The notes under the pieces were generated by a model. The model was not told where the DNA came from, searched no databases, and saw only the letters and a list, made by a program, of their open reading frames with translations. Source: JAIEPW01 sp964471915 (GTDB taxonomy: Bacteria > Acidobacteriota > Terriglobia > Bryobacterales > Bryobacteraceae). From it: a DNA stretch of 64,000 nt. Each line of letters begins with the position of its first letter. Within the stretch, counting starts at the first letter, position 1. Location of the stretch: contig CAYYID010000003.1 of the NCBI GenBank assembly GCA_964471915.1, forward strand, positions 92,808 through 156,807, given 5' to 3'. A program made the translations under genes and the position numbers. Of the stretch, positions 17,918 to 27,883 are shown in pieces.

Positions 17918-18514
17918 ATGGCGGCGGAGTGGCTCATTGCCGGGCTGGGGAATCCGGGTCCGGAGTTCGAACTCACGCCGCATAACCTCGGGTTTCTGGT
18001 GGTGGACGCCCTGGCCGAAGCGCACGGGATCCGGGTGACCCGGAAGGAGAATCTGGCGCTGGTCGGTCTCGGCGCCATCGCCGGCAAGGAAGTGGTGCTC
18101 GCCAAGCCGCAAACGTTCATGAATCTGAGCGGCGGCGCGGTGCGGGGCCTGTTGGATCGGTACGAATTGGGGCCGGACCGGCTGTTGGCGGTTTACGACG
18201 AGCTGGACTTGCCCTGGGGTCAGTTGCGGGTGCGGCCGCGCGGTTCCGCCGCGGGGCACAACGGCATGAAAAGCCTCATCCGCAGCGTCGGGACCCAGGA
18301 TTTCGCCCGGCTCCGGCTGGGCATCCATCCCGGACATCCGGTGGATGGAGCAAAGTTTGTGCTCGCGCCGTTTCGGCGGGCACAGTTAGCGGACGTCCGG
18401 TCGTTTGTCGAGCAGGCCAGGCAGGCGGTCGAGTCCGTAATTGCCGAGGGCGCCGAAAAGGCCATGGCGACTTACAATCGCCGCGCCCAAGGTTCAAACA
18501 TAGAGGAAGCATGA
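17918..18514 (+). CDS. pth: Peptidyl-tRNA hydrolase
   Basis: A 198-residue Pth, which rescues ribosomes' drop-off products by cleaving peptidyl-tRNA. Seen: GLGNPGPEFELTPHNLGF, with the conserved Asn and the catalytic His in TPHN, KPQTFMNLSGGAV, the YDELDLPWGQLRVRP segment with the catalytic Asp, and GSAAGHNGMKSLI. Family members usually have Y-x-x-T-R-H-N; here the residue before His is Pro rather than Arg. Its 3' end overlaps rpsF by four bases. Confidence 0.96.
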   Translation: MAAEWLIAGLGNPGPEFELTPHNLGFLVVDALAEAHGIRVTRKENLALVGLGAIAGKEVVLAKPQTFMNLSGGAVRGLLDRYELGPDRLLAVYDELDLPWGQLRVRPRGSAAGHNGMKSLIRSVGTQDFARLRLGIHPGHPVDGAKFVLAPFRRAQLADVRSFVEQARQAVESVIAEGAEKAMATYNRRAQGSNIEEA

Positions 18515-19014
18515 GAGTTTACGAAGAGTTGTTCATCGTCCGGCCGAACGCCACGGAGGAAGAAATCACTCCGCTGGTCGACCAGCTGACCGACCTCATC
18601 GCCAAGAACGGCGGCAAAGTCGAAGCGGTCGAGAAATGGGGCGTCCGGAAGCTCGCGTTCCGCGTGAAGAAACTCGCGGAAGGCTACTACATCCTGATCA
18701 AATTCGAAGCCGGCGCCGCGCTGGTGAAGGAACTGGAGCGCCGGTTGCGTCTCACCGACCTGGTGCTGCGGTACCTCACCGTGCGCAAGGACGAGCGCAT
18801 GAAGAAGCTCGTCAAGCGCGCCAAGAAGCGCGAGGAGCGCATGAAGCGCAAGCCCGCGCCGGCCGTGGCCGCGCCCGCGGCCCCGAGCCTGGAGCAGATG
18901 ATGGCGCAACCTGGCGCGCCCGCCCCGGCCATGCCGGCCATGCCCGCGGCGCCTGCGCCGCCGGCCGCGGAAACCAAGGCGCCGGAAGTGACGGGAGAAT
19001 CCAACAATGGCTGA
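18511..19014 (+). CDS. rpsF: 30S ribosomal protein S6 with extended C-terminus
   Basis: The first 95 residues are a complete S6 (RVYEELFIVRPNATEEEI, VEKWGVRKLAFRVKKLAEGYY, LRLTDLVLRYLTVRKDER). The remaining 70 form a Lys/Arg-rich helix followed by an Ala/Pro/Met-rich low-complexity tail, making 167 residues against the usual 95-135. S6 dimerises with S18 on the 30S platform, and rpsR follows with an 8-base overlap. ATG overlaps the pth stop. Confidence 0.96.
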   Translation: MRVYEELFIVRPNATEEEITPLVDQLTDLIAKNGGKVEAVEKWGVRKLAFRVKKLAEGYYILIKFEAGAALVKELERRLRLTDLVLRYLTVRKDERMKKLVKRAKKREERMKRKPAPAVAAPAAPSLEQMMAQPGAPAPAMPAMPAAPAPPAAETKAPEVTGESNNG

Positions 19015-19306
19015 GCAAAGAGGCGGTAAACCGGTTCCGGCTTCCCAGAAGCCGACGGGCGGCGACAAGGCCGTCGCGGGCAAGAAGCAGTACTTCCGGC
19101 GGAAGAAGATCTGCCGGCCGTGCATGGACAAGAACGAGACGATCGACTACAAGAACGTTCGTTTCCTGTCGCAGTTCCTGAGCGAGCGGGGCAAGATTCT
19201 GCCGCGCCGCATCTCCGGGACCTGCGGTCCGTGCCAGCGCCGGCTCACCGAAGCCATCAAACAGGCGCGGCACATCGCGTTGCTGCCCTACACCACGCAG
19301 ATTTAG
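19007..19306 (+). CDS. rpsR: 30S ribosomal protein S18
   Basis: A 99-residue S18 with a Gly/Lys-rich N-terminal extension of about 25 residues, then the core KYFRRKKICRPC-type start and NVRFLSQFLSERGKILPRR. Four cysteines in two CxxC pairs (CRPC and CGPC) indicate the zinc-binding (C+) form. Overlaps rpsF by eight bases; rplI follows after 20 bases. Confidence 0.96.
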   Translation: MAEQRGGKPVPASQKPTGGDKAVAGKKQYFRRKKICRPCMDKNETIDYKNVRFLSQFLSERGKILPRRISGTCGPCQRRLTEAIKQARHIALLPYTTQI

Positions 19307-19326
19307 GAACAGGAGCGCCCACAACC

Positions 19327-19776
19327 ATGGAAGTCATTCTCCGGGAAGATGTCGAGAAACTGGGACACCGGGGCGAGGTGGTGAAGGTCGCCTCCGGTTA
19401 CGCCCGCAACTTTCTGATTCCCCGCCAACTGGCCGTGGCGGCGACGGAATCCAACAAGAAGATCGTCGCGCAGGAACGGGAAGCCGGCCTGCGCCGCGAA
19501 GCCAAGGAAGCCGCCGATGCCGAGCAACTCAAGGGCATGATGACGGCCGTCTCGGTCACCATCAAGCAAAAGGCCGGCGAGCAGGATCAGCTGTTCGGCT
19601 CGGTGACGGCGCAGGACCTGGCCAACGCGCTCGAAAAACTCGGCTACAAGATCGACCGCAAGAAGATCCAGCTGGCCGAGCCGATCAAGACCCTGGGCGA
19701 TTTCCAGGTGCCCGTGAAGCTGCACAAGCAGGTGACGTTCGACCTGCCGGTGCACGTGGTCCGCGAAGAAGAGTAG
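19327..19776 (+). CDS. rplI: 50S ribosomal protein L9
   Basis: A 149-residue L9 of normal length: N-terminal domain MEVILREDVEKLGHRGEVV with NFLIPRQLAV, long connecting helix (residues 45-75), and C-terminal rRNA-binding domain (DQLFGSVTAQDLANALEK). It is preceded by an AGGAGCG ribosome site and ends the ribosomal block; a factor-independent terminator follows 17 bases after the stop. Confidence 0.97.
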   Translation: MEVILREDVEKLGHRGEVVKVASGYARNFLIPRQLAVAATESNKKIVAQEREAGLRREAKEAADAEQLKGMMTAVSVTIKQKAGEQDQLFGSVTAQDLANALEKLGYKIDRKKIQLAEPIKTLGDFQVPVKLHKQVTFDLPVHVVREEE

Positions 19777-19792
19777 TTTTCGGCTAAGCTTG

Positions 19793-19819
19793 GGGGACCC
19801 GCGCCGCGGGTCCCCTTTT
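19793..19819 (+). terminator. Rho-independent terminator after rplI
   Basis: GGGGACCC, loop GCGCCGC, GGGTCCCC, followed by TTTT. The eight-base-pair stem is perfect and can extend by further G-C pairs within the loop. It ends two bases before the ATG of the next gene, so it separates the two transcripts almost without space. Confidence 0.85.
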
Positions 19820-19821
19820 CC

Positions 19822-21333
<1,512 letters not shown>

Positions 21334-21427
21334 TTCATCCGTTTCAAACATTCCCTAGGCTGTTTGTTTCATAGAGAATTCATGCGTTTCGCATGGCCTG
21401 GAAACGTGCGGCTGCGACCATCTGAGC

Positions 21428-22363
21428 GTGGGGATCACCCGGCGCGACCTGCTCAGCCTCCTGTTCGCCGCCCGCCTCCGGGCCGAACCCTCCCCCTCAC
21501 CCCTCGCCGCCCTGCGCTCCCGGGCCAGCCTGCCGCCGGGGGAACGCCGCTGCTACCGCGCCGACGCGCAGGTCCAGCTACTGGGGCTTACCGTCTTCTC
21601 CCGCGCGGGTGTCGGCGCCGGCTTCGCCTCCGTCCAAACCGGGCCCGAGGCCAGCCTCCTCCGCTTTGGCGCGGGGTCGGATCCCGGCCGCGCCAAGGGC
21701 CTCAACCGCCTCGGCTACATCGAGGAACTGCGCGCCGGCGACGAAGCCGCCTATTTCGGTTTCATGACCGCCTCGCCGGAACAGAGCGTCGCCCAGGCCC
21801 GCCAGGCCCTCGCCCAGGGCGCCGGCGACGCCCATCACTTCGCCGTCGCCGAGGGTTGGCTCGGACCCCGCACCGCGAAAGGCTCCCTGGTCCGCTTCTC
21901 CTTCCCGCCGCAAACCAGTTGGAAGGATGCGCCGGCCCTGCTCCGCCGGATCCGTGAGGATTGCCGCCGCAGCCCCGCCGAAGTGCGCGAAGTGCCCTCG
22001 GGTCCCGCCGTGCACCCCTTCCTCCACGCCGTCCGCGAGTCGCTCGCAGCCGCCGCCCGCAAAATGCAAGTCGAGTACGTCTACAACGCCCGGCGCTACC
22101 GCCTCCGCGTCGAAAAAGACCCCGACCCCGGGATGGGCCGCCGCCTCGCCGCCCGCCGGCTGTGCGCCGATCCCGAACGCCTGCTCCGCCTCAATGGCGA
22201 GATCCGCCGCGACGGCTCGCCCGACGTCACCCGCTTCTCTTTCTGGGCCGAGCCGGAGCGCAGTCTCCTGCCGGTCCGCATCGAACTCCAAGCTCGCTCT
22301 TATCTGAAGTTAGTGTTCGAGCACGATCCTTCCCTTCCCCCGGCCGAACTGGAGCAAACATGA
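21428..22363 (+). CDS. Exported protein of unknown function, first gene of a five-gene cluster
   Basis: A 311-residue protein starting at a GTG, with an ITRRDLLSLLFAARLRA export signal that resembles a twin-arginine leader. The mature part has an ERRCYRADAQVQLLGLTVFSR opening and a beta-rich C-terminal half (VEYVYNARRYRLRVEK, then DVTRFSFWAEPERSLLPVRIEL). The opening and closing patterns are reminiscent of DUF3108-type proteins, but I cannot confirm this. ATGA overlap with the PHP-domain gene indicates coupled expression. Confidence 0.68.
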   Translation: MGITRRDLLSLLFAARLRAEPSPSPLAALRSRASLPPGERRCYRADAQVQLLGLTVFSRAGVGAGFASVQTGPEASLLRFGAGSDPGRAKGLNRLGYIEELRAGDEAAYFGFMTASPEQSVAQARQALAQGAGDAHHFAVAEGWLGPRTAKGSLVRFSFPPQTSWKDAPALLRRIREDCRRSPAEVREVPSGPAVHPFLHAVRESLAAAARKMQVEYVYNARRYRLRVEKDPDPGMGRRLAARRLCADPERLLRLNGEIRRDGSPDVTRFSFWAEPERSLLPVRIELQARSYLKLVFEHDPSLPPAELEQT

Positions 22364-23493
22364 ATCACACGCAGCTTCACTTCCTTTGGAGCGATCGTTC
22401 CCTGGGCCGCCGCTTCCGCACCGCGGTGTCCCTCCACAGCCACACCAGCTATTCCGAGGAGAGCCTGGAGTTCATCCCCCGCTACACCGAAAAGGTGCCC
22501 TGGCTCGGCGACGGCGTGCGCCGCCAGCAGGAGTTGCACCGCCGCAGCAAAGGCGAGACCATCGACTTCAACCGCGGCTTCTGGACCCCGCCCCTGACGC
22601 CCGGCGAGGCCCTGGCGCTTGAGCAGCGCCAGCTCGAGCGCGAGTTCGACGCCCACGCCCTGGTCTCGCTCACCGACCACGACAATCTCCGGGCCCCCAA
22701 TTCCCTGCACCTGATGGGGCAGACCTCCGTGCCGCTCTCCTTCGAGTGGACCATCCCCTTCGGCCCTACGTTCTTCCACCTCGGCGTGCACAACCTCCCG
22801 GTCCGCCGCGCGGCCGCCATCTTCGCCGAACTCGCCGCCTTCACGGCGGATCCCCGGCCCGAGCGCCTGGGACCGCTCCTCGACCTCCTGCACGCCATCC
22901 CCGACGTGCTCACCGTGCTCAACCACCCCTTTTGGGACGAGAAGGGCATCGGCGCCGGCGAGCATGCTCACGTCCTCGGCCGCCTGCTGGAACGCCACGG
23001 CGAACGGATCCACGCCCTCGAGTTGAACGGGCTCCGCGGCTGGCGCGAGAATAAGAGGGTCTGCTGGCTGGGCCGCCAGACCGGGCACCCGGTGATCTCC
23101 GGCGGCGACCGCCATGGTCTGGAGCCGAACACGATCGTCAATGTCACCAACGCCGCCACCTTCTCCGAGTTCGTCGCCGAAATCCGCGACGACCGGACCA
23201 GCGACGTCGTCTTCCTTCCGGCCTACCGCGAGCCGCTGCGCCTCCGGGTCCTGCAGACCATGTGGGACATCGTGCGCCCCTATCCCGAGTTTCCCGAAGG
23301 CCGCCGCGAATGGGCGGATCGCGTGTTCTACCGCCTCACGGACACCAACGTCCAGCCCCTTTCCGCCCTCTGGCCGGGCGGCGGACCCAGAATCGTGAAA
23401 CAGTTCCTGACCCTCATGCATCTTATTGATATCCGCCAGGTTCGCGCGGCCCTGCGCTTCGCCCTGGAGGAGCGTCAGGAATTCAGCCTATGA
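22360..23493 (+). CDS. PHP-domain phosphoesterase-like protein
   Basis: A 377-residue cytoplasmic protein with PHP metal-site motifs: AVSLHSHTSYSEE (HxH), a conserved glutamate in SFEWTIPFG, VSLTDHDNLRAPN, VLNHPFWDEKG and VISGGDRHGLEPN. PHP enzymes are usually metal-dependent phosphoesterases of sugar or nucleotide phosphates. Gene fusion to the cluster by four-base overlaps with the exported protein before it and the glycosyltransferase after it suggests a role in glycolipid or polysaccharide synthesis, for example dephosphorylating a glycan precursor. This is inference. Confidence 0.83.
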   Translation: MNHTQLHFLWSDRSLGRRFRTAVSLHSHTSYSEESLEFIPRYTEKVPWLGDGVRRQQELHRRSKGETIDFNRGFWTPPLTPGEALALEQRQLEREFDAHALVSLTDHDNLRAPNSLHLMGQTSVPLSFEWTIPFGPTFFHLGVHNLPVRRAAAIFAELAAFTADPRPERLGPLLDLLHAIPDVLTVLNHPFWDEKGIGAGEHAHVLGRLLERHGERIHALELNGLRGWRENKRVCWLGRQTGHPVISGGDRHGLEPNTIVNVTNAATFSEFVAEIRDDRTSDVVFLPAYREPLRLRVLQTMWDIVRPYPEFPEGRREWADRVFYRLTDTNVQPLSALWPGGGPRIVKQFLTLMHLIDIRQVRAALRFALEERQEFSL

Positions 23494-24710
23494 ACCAGCT
23501 CCCGGCAGGCCGCCAGCGCCCGCGAGTCGCGTTCTTCACGGACTCCTACCACGAAGTGAACGGTGTGGCGCTCACCAGCCGGCAATTTGACGCCTTTGCC
23601 CGCCGCCACGACATTCCGTTTCTGAACGTCCACGTCGGACCGGAGACGCACTTCGCTCGCGCGGGCAACGTCGGCACGCTTGAGCTGCAACGCGGCCCCT
23701 GGAAGTTCAAGGTCGAGCGCGACATGTCCTTCGACCTGAACCTGCTCCGCCATCGCCGGCTCGCCGCCCAGACCGTCCGGGACTTCGGCGCGGACCTGAT
23801 TCACATCACCGGCCCCAGCGACTGCGGCATCCTCGGCGCGTACACCGCGGGCGCGCTCGGCCTGCCGCTGGTCGCCAGCTGGCACACGAATCTCCACGAG
23901 TTCGCCGGCCGGCGTCTCGAGAAGCTGCTCGCCTGGACCCCGCGGGCCGTGCACGAATCCATCGGCGCCGCCGCCGAGTCGATTAGCCTTAGCCTCTGCG
24001 CCTGGTATTACCGCCGCGCGCGCGTCATCCTCGCCCCGAACCGCGAATTGATGGACCTGATGCACCGGCTCACCGGCCGCCCGGTCTTCGGCATGCGCCG
24101 CGGCGTGGAAACCCACGTCTTCTCGCCCGAATACCGCCAGCGCACCGACGATGCGTTCGTCATGGGCTTTGTCGGCCGGGTGACGCCCGAAAAAAGCGTC
24201 CGCTTCCTCAAGCAGATCGAGGATCACCTGCTCGCGACCGGACACCGGAACTTCCGCTTCCTCATCGTCGGCGACGGCAGTGAACTCCCTTGGCTCCGCG
24301 AGAACCTCCGCCACGCCGAATTCCCCGGCGTGCTCAAGGGCGAGGCGCTCTCCCGCGCCTACGCCGACATGGACCTGTTCGTCTTCCCGTCGCACACCGA
24401 CACCTTCGGCAACGTCGTGCAGGAAGCCATGGCCTCCGGCGTCCCGAGCATCGTCACGGCTTCCGGCGGACCCAAGTTCCTGGTCACCTCGGGCGAAACC
24501 GGCTTCGTCGCCGCCGACGAGGCGAGCTTCCTCCGGCTCGTCACCGAGATGCTGGACGACCGCGACCTCCACGAGCGCATGTGCCGGCTCAGCCGGGAGC
24601 ACGCGCTGGCGCTTTCCTGGGACGGCGTCTTCGAAGAGGTATTTCAGGCCTACCAGCACGCGCTCACCCCGCCGCGCTCGGCGCCCGCGCTGGCTCCCGT
24701 CCGCACCTGA
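23490..24710 (+). CDS. GT-B glycosyltransferase, family 4 type
   Basis: A 406-residue enzyme. N-terminal acceptor domain starts RVAFFTDSYHEVNGVALT (Gly-rich loop) and includes LIHITGPSDCG and ASWHTNLHEFAGR; C-terminal donor domain starts VMGFVGRVTPEKSVRFL and contains the FPSHTDTFGNVVQEAMASG segment with the E-x7-E-like pair that binds the nucleotide sugar. The pattern is close to the GtfA/MgtA/alpha-mannosyl- or glucosyltransferases that act on diacylglycerol or phosphatidylinositol. It probably works at the inner face of the membrane. ATGA overlap with the PHP gene. Confidence 0.88.
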   Translation: MNQLPAGRQRPRVAFFTDSYHEVNGVALTSRQFDAFARRHDIPFLNVHVGPETHFARAGNVGTLELQRGPWKFKVERDMSFDLNLLRHRRLAAQTVRDFGADLIHITGPSDCGILGAYTAGALGLPLVASWHTNLHEFAGRRLEKLLAWTPRAVHESIGAAAESISLSLCAWYYRRARVILAPNRELMDLMHRLTGRPVFGMRRGVETHVFSPEYRQRTDDAFVMGFVGRVTPEKSVRFLKQIEDHLLATGHRNFRFLIVGDGSELPWLRENLRHAEFPGVLKGEALSRAYADMDLFVFPSHTDTFGNVVQEAMASGVPSIVTASGGPKFLVTSGETGFVAADEASFLRLVTEMLDDRDLHERMCRLSREHALALSWDGVFEEVFQAYQHALTPPRSAPALAPVRT

Positions 24711-24747
24711 ACGCCGCGCCCCGCCGCGTGTGCCAAACTGTTGGGTT

Positions 24748-25563
24748 ATGCCTTCCGTCTTTCGCGACCGGCTGCTGGCCGGCAAGTCCACGTTCGTCAC
24801 CGGGGGATCCAGCGGCATCTGCCTGCGCATCGCTGAACGCTTCGCCGAGCACGGCGCCAGCATCGCCATCCTGGGCCGCAAGCCCGACAAGCTCGAAAAA
24901 GCCGCCGCGGCTCTCTCCCGCTTCGGTGGTCCGGTCCTGACGCATGCCGCCGACGTGCGCGATTACGCCGCCGTCGAGGAAGCGTTCCGCCAGACCCACG
25001 CCGCCTGGGGACCCGTGGATATTGTCATCGCCGGCGCGGCCGGCAACTTCCCCGCGGCGGCCGCGCAGCTTTCGGCCAACGGCTTCAAATCCGTAGTGGA
25101 CATCGACCTCATCGGAACGTTCCACGCCTGCCGCGCTTCGTACTCGTTCCTCCGCAAGCCCGGCGCCTCGCTGATCGCCATCTCCGCCAGCCACGCCTGG
25201 CAGCCCATTCCCTTCCAGGCCCACGTCTGCGCCGGCAAAGCCGGCGTCGACCTGCTGCTCAAGACGCTCGCCATCGAGTGGGGTCCCGAAGGCGTCCGCT
25301 GCAACATTCTGACCCCCGGCCCCACCGACGAAACGGAAGGCATGTCGCGGCTCACGCCCACCGCCGCCGCGCGCGAGCAGCTGGAGGCCAACGTCCCGCT
25401 CCGCCGCTACGGCACCAAGGACGAACTCGCCGATCTCGCGCTGTTCCTCTGCTCCGACGCGGCCGCCTATATCACCGGCGGCGTCTTCGTGTGCGACGGC
25501 GGCAGCTCCCTGGCCCGCTCCTCCGGCCACCTCACCATCGCCGCCGAGCACGCCCAGCGATGA
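24748..25563 (+). CDS. SDR oxidoreductase, 2,4-dienoyl-CoA reductase-like
   Basis: A 271-residue short-chain dehydrogenase. Seen: the cofactor motif TGGSSGICLRIAERF, NVA-type GAAGNFPAAA, an ISASHAW segment at the serine position, and IEWGPEGVRCNILTPGP. The usual Tyr-x3-Lys is replaced by HVCAGKAG, as in the peroxisomal/mitochondrial DECR group where tyrosine is absent, and LAIEWGPEGVR also fits that group. It may reduce 2,4-dienoyl-CoA or act on a related substrate. ATG 24748 has no strong ribosome site; the 3' end overlaps the permease by four bases. Confidence 0.85.
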   Translation: MPSVFRDRLLAGKSTFVTGGSSGICLRIAERFAEHGASIAILGRKPDKLEKAAAALSRFGGPVLTHAADVRDYAAVEEAFRQTHAAWGPVDIVIAGAAGNFPAAAAQLSANGFKSVVDIDLIGTFHACRASYSFLRKPGASLIAISASHAWQPIPFQAHVCAGKAGVDLLLKTLAIEWGPEGVRCNILTPGPTDETEGMSRLTPTAAAREQLEANVPLRRYGTKDELADLALFLCSDAAAYITGGVFVCDGGSSLARSSGHLTIAAEHAQR

Positions 25564-26957
25564 CCCAGAAACCCGCACTCGTCCGCCAGTTGGGCCTCTG
25601 GAGCGCCACCGCGCTCGTCGTGTCCAACATGATCGGCACCGGCATCTTCACCAGCACCGGCTTCAACGCGGGCGACCTCGGCAGCGCCTCCTGGATCCTG
25701 GCGCTGTGGCTGGTCGGCGCGCTCTGCGCCCTCATCGGCGCGTTCTGCTACTCCGAACTCGGCGTCAACCTGCCCAGCTCCGGCGGCGAGTACGTCTACC
25801 TCACCCGCGCCTTCGGGCCCACCTGGGGCTTCCTCTCCGGCTGGATCTCGTTCTTCGCCGGCTTCTCCGCTCCCATCGCGTTCGCCGCGCTCGCCTTCGC
25901 CGACTACCTCGGCTACTTCTTTCCGGCCGTGCGCCAGGAGAACGCTCCCGTGCTGTTCGGCTCCGGCGATTGGACCTTCCGCTTCGGCGGCGCGCAGCTC
26001 GCCGCCTGCCTGCTGGTCCTGGTGTTCACCGCCCTCAACTGCGCCGGCGTGCAACGCACCGCGCGCGTCCAGAACTTCCTCACCGTGCTGAAGGTCGGCA
26101 CCCTGACCACGTTCATCTTCCTGGGCTTCGCCTTCGGCAAGGGCGACTGGCAGCACTTCTCCGAACCCGCCGTGCGCTGGACCTCCACGCCCCTCGCCGC
26201 GCAGTTCGCCATCAGCCTCTTCTGGACCTACGTTGCTTATTCGGGCTGGAACGCGGCCACCTATGTCGCCGAGGAGCTCGAACAGCCCGCCCGCACGCTG
26301 CCGCTCGCCCTGGCCGCGGGCACCGCCTTGGTGGCGACGCTCTACATCGGGCTGAACGCCCTCTTCATGTACTCGACGCCGCTCGAGAAGCTGAAGGGCG
26401 TGGTCGCGGTCGGGTCCCTTTCCGCCTCCAACCTCTTCGGCAGCGAGGTCGGCGGCATCTTCGCCGCGCTCATGGCCGTGTCGTTGATGTCCACCGTGAA
26501 CGCGATGGTCACCATCGGTCCCCGCGTGTATTACGCGATGGCGCAGAACGGCGCGTTCCTTGCTTCCGCCGCCAAGGTCCATCCGCGCTGGCATACGCCG
26601 GTCGGCGCTATCGTCGCGCAGGCGGTGTGCACCATGCTCATGACGCTGACGCCCTTTCCGCAACTCGCGGTCTATATCGGCTTTTCGCTGAACTTCTTCG
26701 CCGTGATGAGCGTCGCGTCGTTGTTCATCTTCCGCCGGGATCCGAACTGGCGCCGCCTGCCCATCGTCAGCTTCCTGTGGCCGCTGATGCCGTCGCTGTT
26801 CATCCTCATCGGCGGGTGGATGATCTACCAGGGCATCGAAAAGCGGCCCGCCATCAGCGCCGTTTCGATCGCCACGATGATCGCCGGAGCCCTCGTCTAC
26901 CGCTTCCGCGTCCGCGGACCAAAGTCCCCCGAACCAGGATCGCCAGCAAAGCCGTAA
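25560..26957 (+). CDS. APC superfamily amino-acid permease
   Basis: A 465-residue inner-membrane transporter with about twelve hydrophobic segments. Seen: the family helix-1 motif VVSNMIGTGIFTSTGF (unwound GTGIF region), GALCALIGAFCYSELGVNLPSSGGEYVYLTRAFGP, and the WNAATYVAEELEQPARTLP segment in the middle helices. This resembles the LAT-like exchangers and AdiC-type antiporters. Substrate unknown. It is the last gene of the cluster and shares the ATGA overlap with the SDR; a convergent ROK gene lies 59 bases beyond its stop. Confidence 0.88.
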   Translation: MTQKPALVRQLGLWSATALVVSNMIGTGIFTSTGFNAGDLGSASWILALWLVGALCALIGAFCYSELGVNLPSSGGEYVYLTRAFGPTWGFLSGWISFFAGFSAPIAFAALAFADYLGYFFPAVRQENAPVLFGSGDWTFRFGGAQLAACLLVLVFTALNCAGVQRTARVQNFLTVLKVGTLTTFIFLGFAFGKGDWQHFSEPAVRWTSTPLAAQFAISLFWTYVAYSGWNAATYVAEELEQPARTLPLALAAGTALVATLYIGLNALFMYSTPLEKLKGVVAVGSLSASNLFGSEVGGIFAALMAVSLMSTVNAMVTIGPRVYYAMAQNGAFLASAAKVHPRWHTPVGAIVAQAVCTMLMTLTPFPQLAVYIGFSLNFFAVMSVASLFIFRRDPNWRRLPIVSFLWPLMPSLFILIGGWMIYQGIEKRPAISAVSIATMIAGALVYRFRVRGPKSPEPGSPAKP

Positions 26958-26960
26958 GCT

Positions 26961-26989
26961 CCCGCCGGTAGCCGGGGGGCAAAGTCCGC
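26961..26989. repeat. Copy A of a 29-base REP-like repeat
   Basis: Matches 26 of 29 bases of the copy at 43071-43099 (shared pieces CCCGCCGGTAG and AAGTCCGC). Like that copy it lies in the short space between two convergent genes, here the permease and the ROK kinase. The palindrome in this copy is imperfect. Confidence 0.6.
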
Positions 26990-27016
26990 AGCCCCGCGCC
27001 CGGTCACAACCCCGCA

Positions 27017-27847
27017 CTATTCGTGTTCCCACTCCCCGCGCTCGAGCACCAGGCAGGCCGCCCCGGCGATCCCGACATCCGCGCCGAGCGCCGCCGGTAC
27101 GATCGGCGTCCGGTCCGCGAATGGATTCACGGTCCGCCGCGGCGTCATTTCGCGGAGCCGCACAAACAGCCGCTCGCCGAGGTTCGTCACCCCGCCTCCG
27201 ATGACAATGCGATCCGGATCCAGCACCGAAATCAAGCCGCCGAGCCACGCGCCCAGCCGCGCCGTGAACTCGTCGAAGTCGTAGCCGCCCGCGATCGCGT
27301 TCCCTGAGCACAGGATCTCGATACAGCCCGGCGCGCCGCACCCGCACACCACCGGACTCCGGTAGTCCACCGTGACGTGCCCCACCTCGCCCGCCAGTCC
27401 GTTCTTGCCGTAGTAAATGCGGCCATCGAGGATAATGCCCGCGCCGATGCCCGTCGACAGCGTCACGTACAGCAGCGACGCGCAGCCCGCGCCCGCCCCG
27501 AAGCGATGCTCTGCCAGTCCCGCCGCATTCGCGTCGTTATCCACCCGCACCCGGACCCCGAAGCGCTGCGCCAGCAAATCGCGCAGCGCGATGTCGCGCC
27601 AGCCCGGCCAGCCCGGCGGGTTCAGGACCACGCCCCGGCGGGGATCGAGCGGGCCCGGGGCGCACACGCCAATCGCCTGCACCGCCGGATCCCAGTGCGC
27701 TTCAATGGCCGCGCAAACCTGCGCGAACGACACCGCGAAACCCTCCGCCGAGCGCGCCGGCGTCAGCGACCGCGCCAGAATGCGCCCCGCCGCGTCCACC
27801 TGTCCCGCTGCGATCTTCGTCCGTCCGATATCGATGCCGAGAACCAT
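27017..27847 (-). CDS. ROK-family sugar kinase
   Basis: A 276-residue kinase. Seen: the phosphate-binding MVLGIDIGRTKIAAG at the start, the VDNDANAAGLAEHRFG segment with the catalytic Asp, the TLSTGIGAGIILDG motif, and the ROK zinc site H-x-n-CGCGAPGCIE. It probably phosphorylates glucose or a related hexose in the cytoplasm (ROK glucokinase-like); repressor-type ROK proteins carry an N-terminal helix-turn-helix which is absent here. Divergent from the cytidylate-kinase-like gene, with 36 bases between the starts. Confidence 0.9.
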   Translation of the reverse strand: MVLGIDIGRTKIAAGQVDAAGRILARSLTPARSAEGFAVSFAQVCAAIEAHWDPAVQAIGVCAPGPLDPRRGVVLNPPGWPGWRDIALRDLLAQRFGVRVRVDNDANAAGLAEHRFGAGAGCASLLYVTLSTGIGAGIILDGRIYYGKNGLAGEVGHVTVDYRSPVVCGCGAPGCIEILCSGNAIAGGYDFDEFTARLGAWLGGLISVLDPDRIVIGGGVTNLGERLFVRLREMTPRRTVNPFADRTPIVPAALGADVGIAGAACLVLERGEWEHE

Positions 27848-27883
27848 TGCTATGCTGATGGACGAGCATCGCATAAAACGCGC

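Noticed and set aside
21334..21427. Weak inverted repeat AAACA...TGTTT after the SEC-C gene
   Set aside because: Only six pairs with mismatches and no clean T run; not convincing as a terminator.
23475..24890. Large minus-strand frame opposite the glycosyltransferase
   Set aside because: Shadow of the glycosyltransferase in GC-rich coding DNA; no start context and no similarity to a family.
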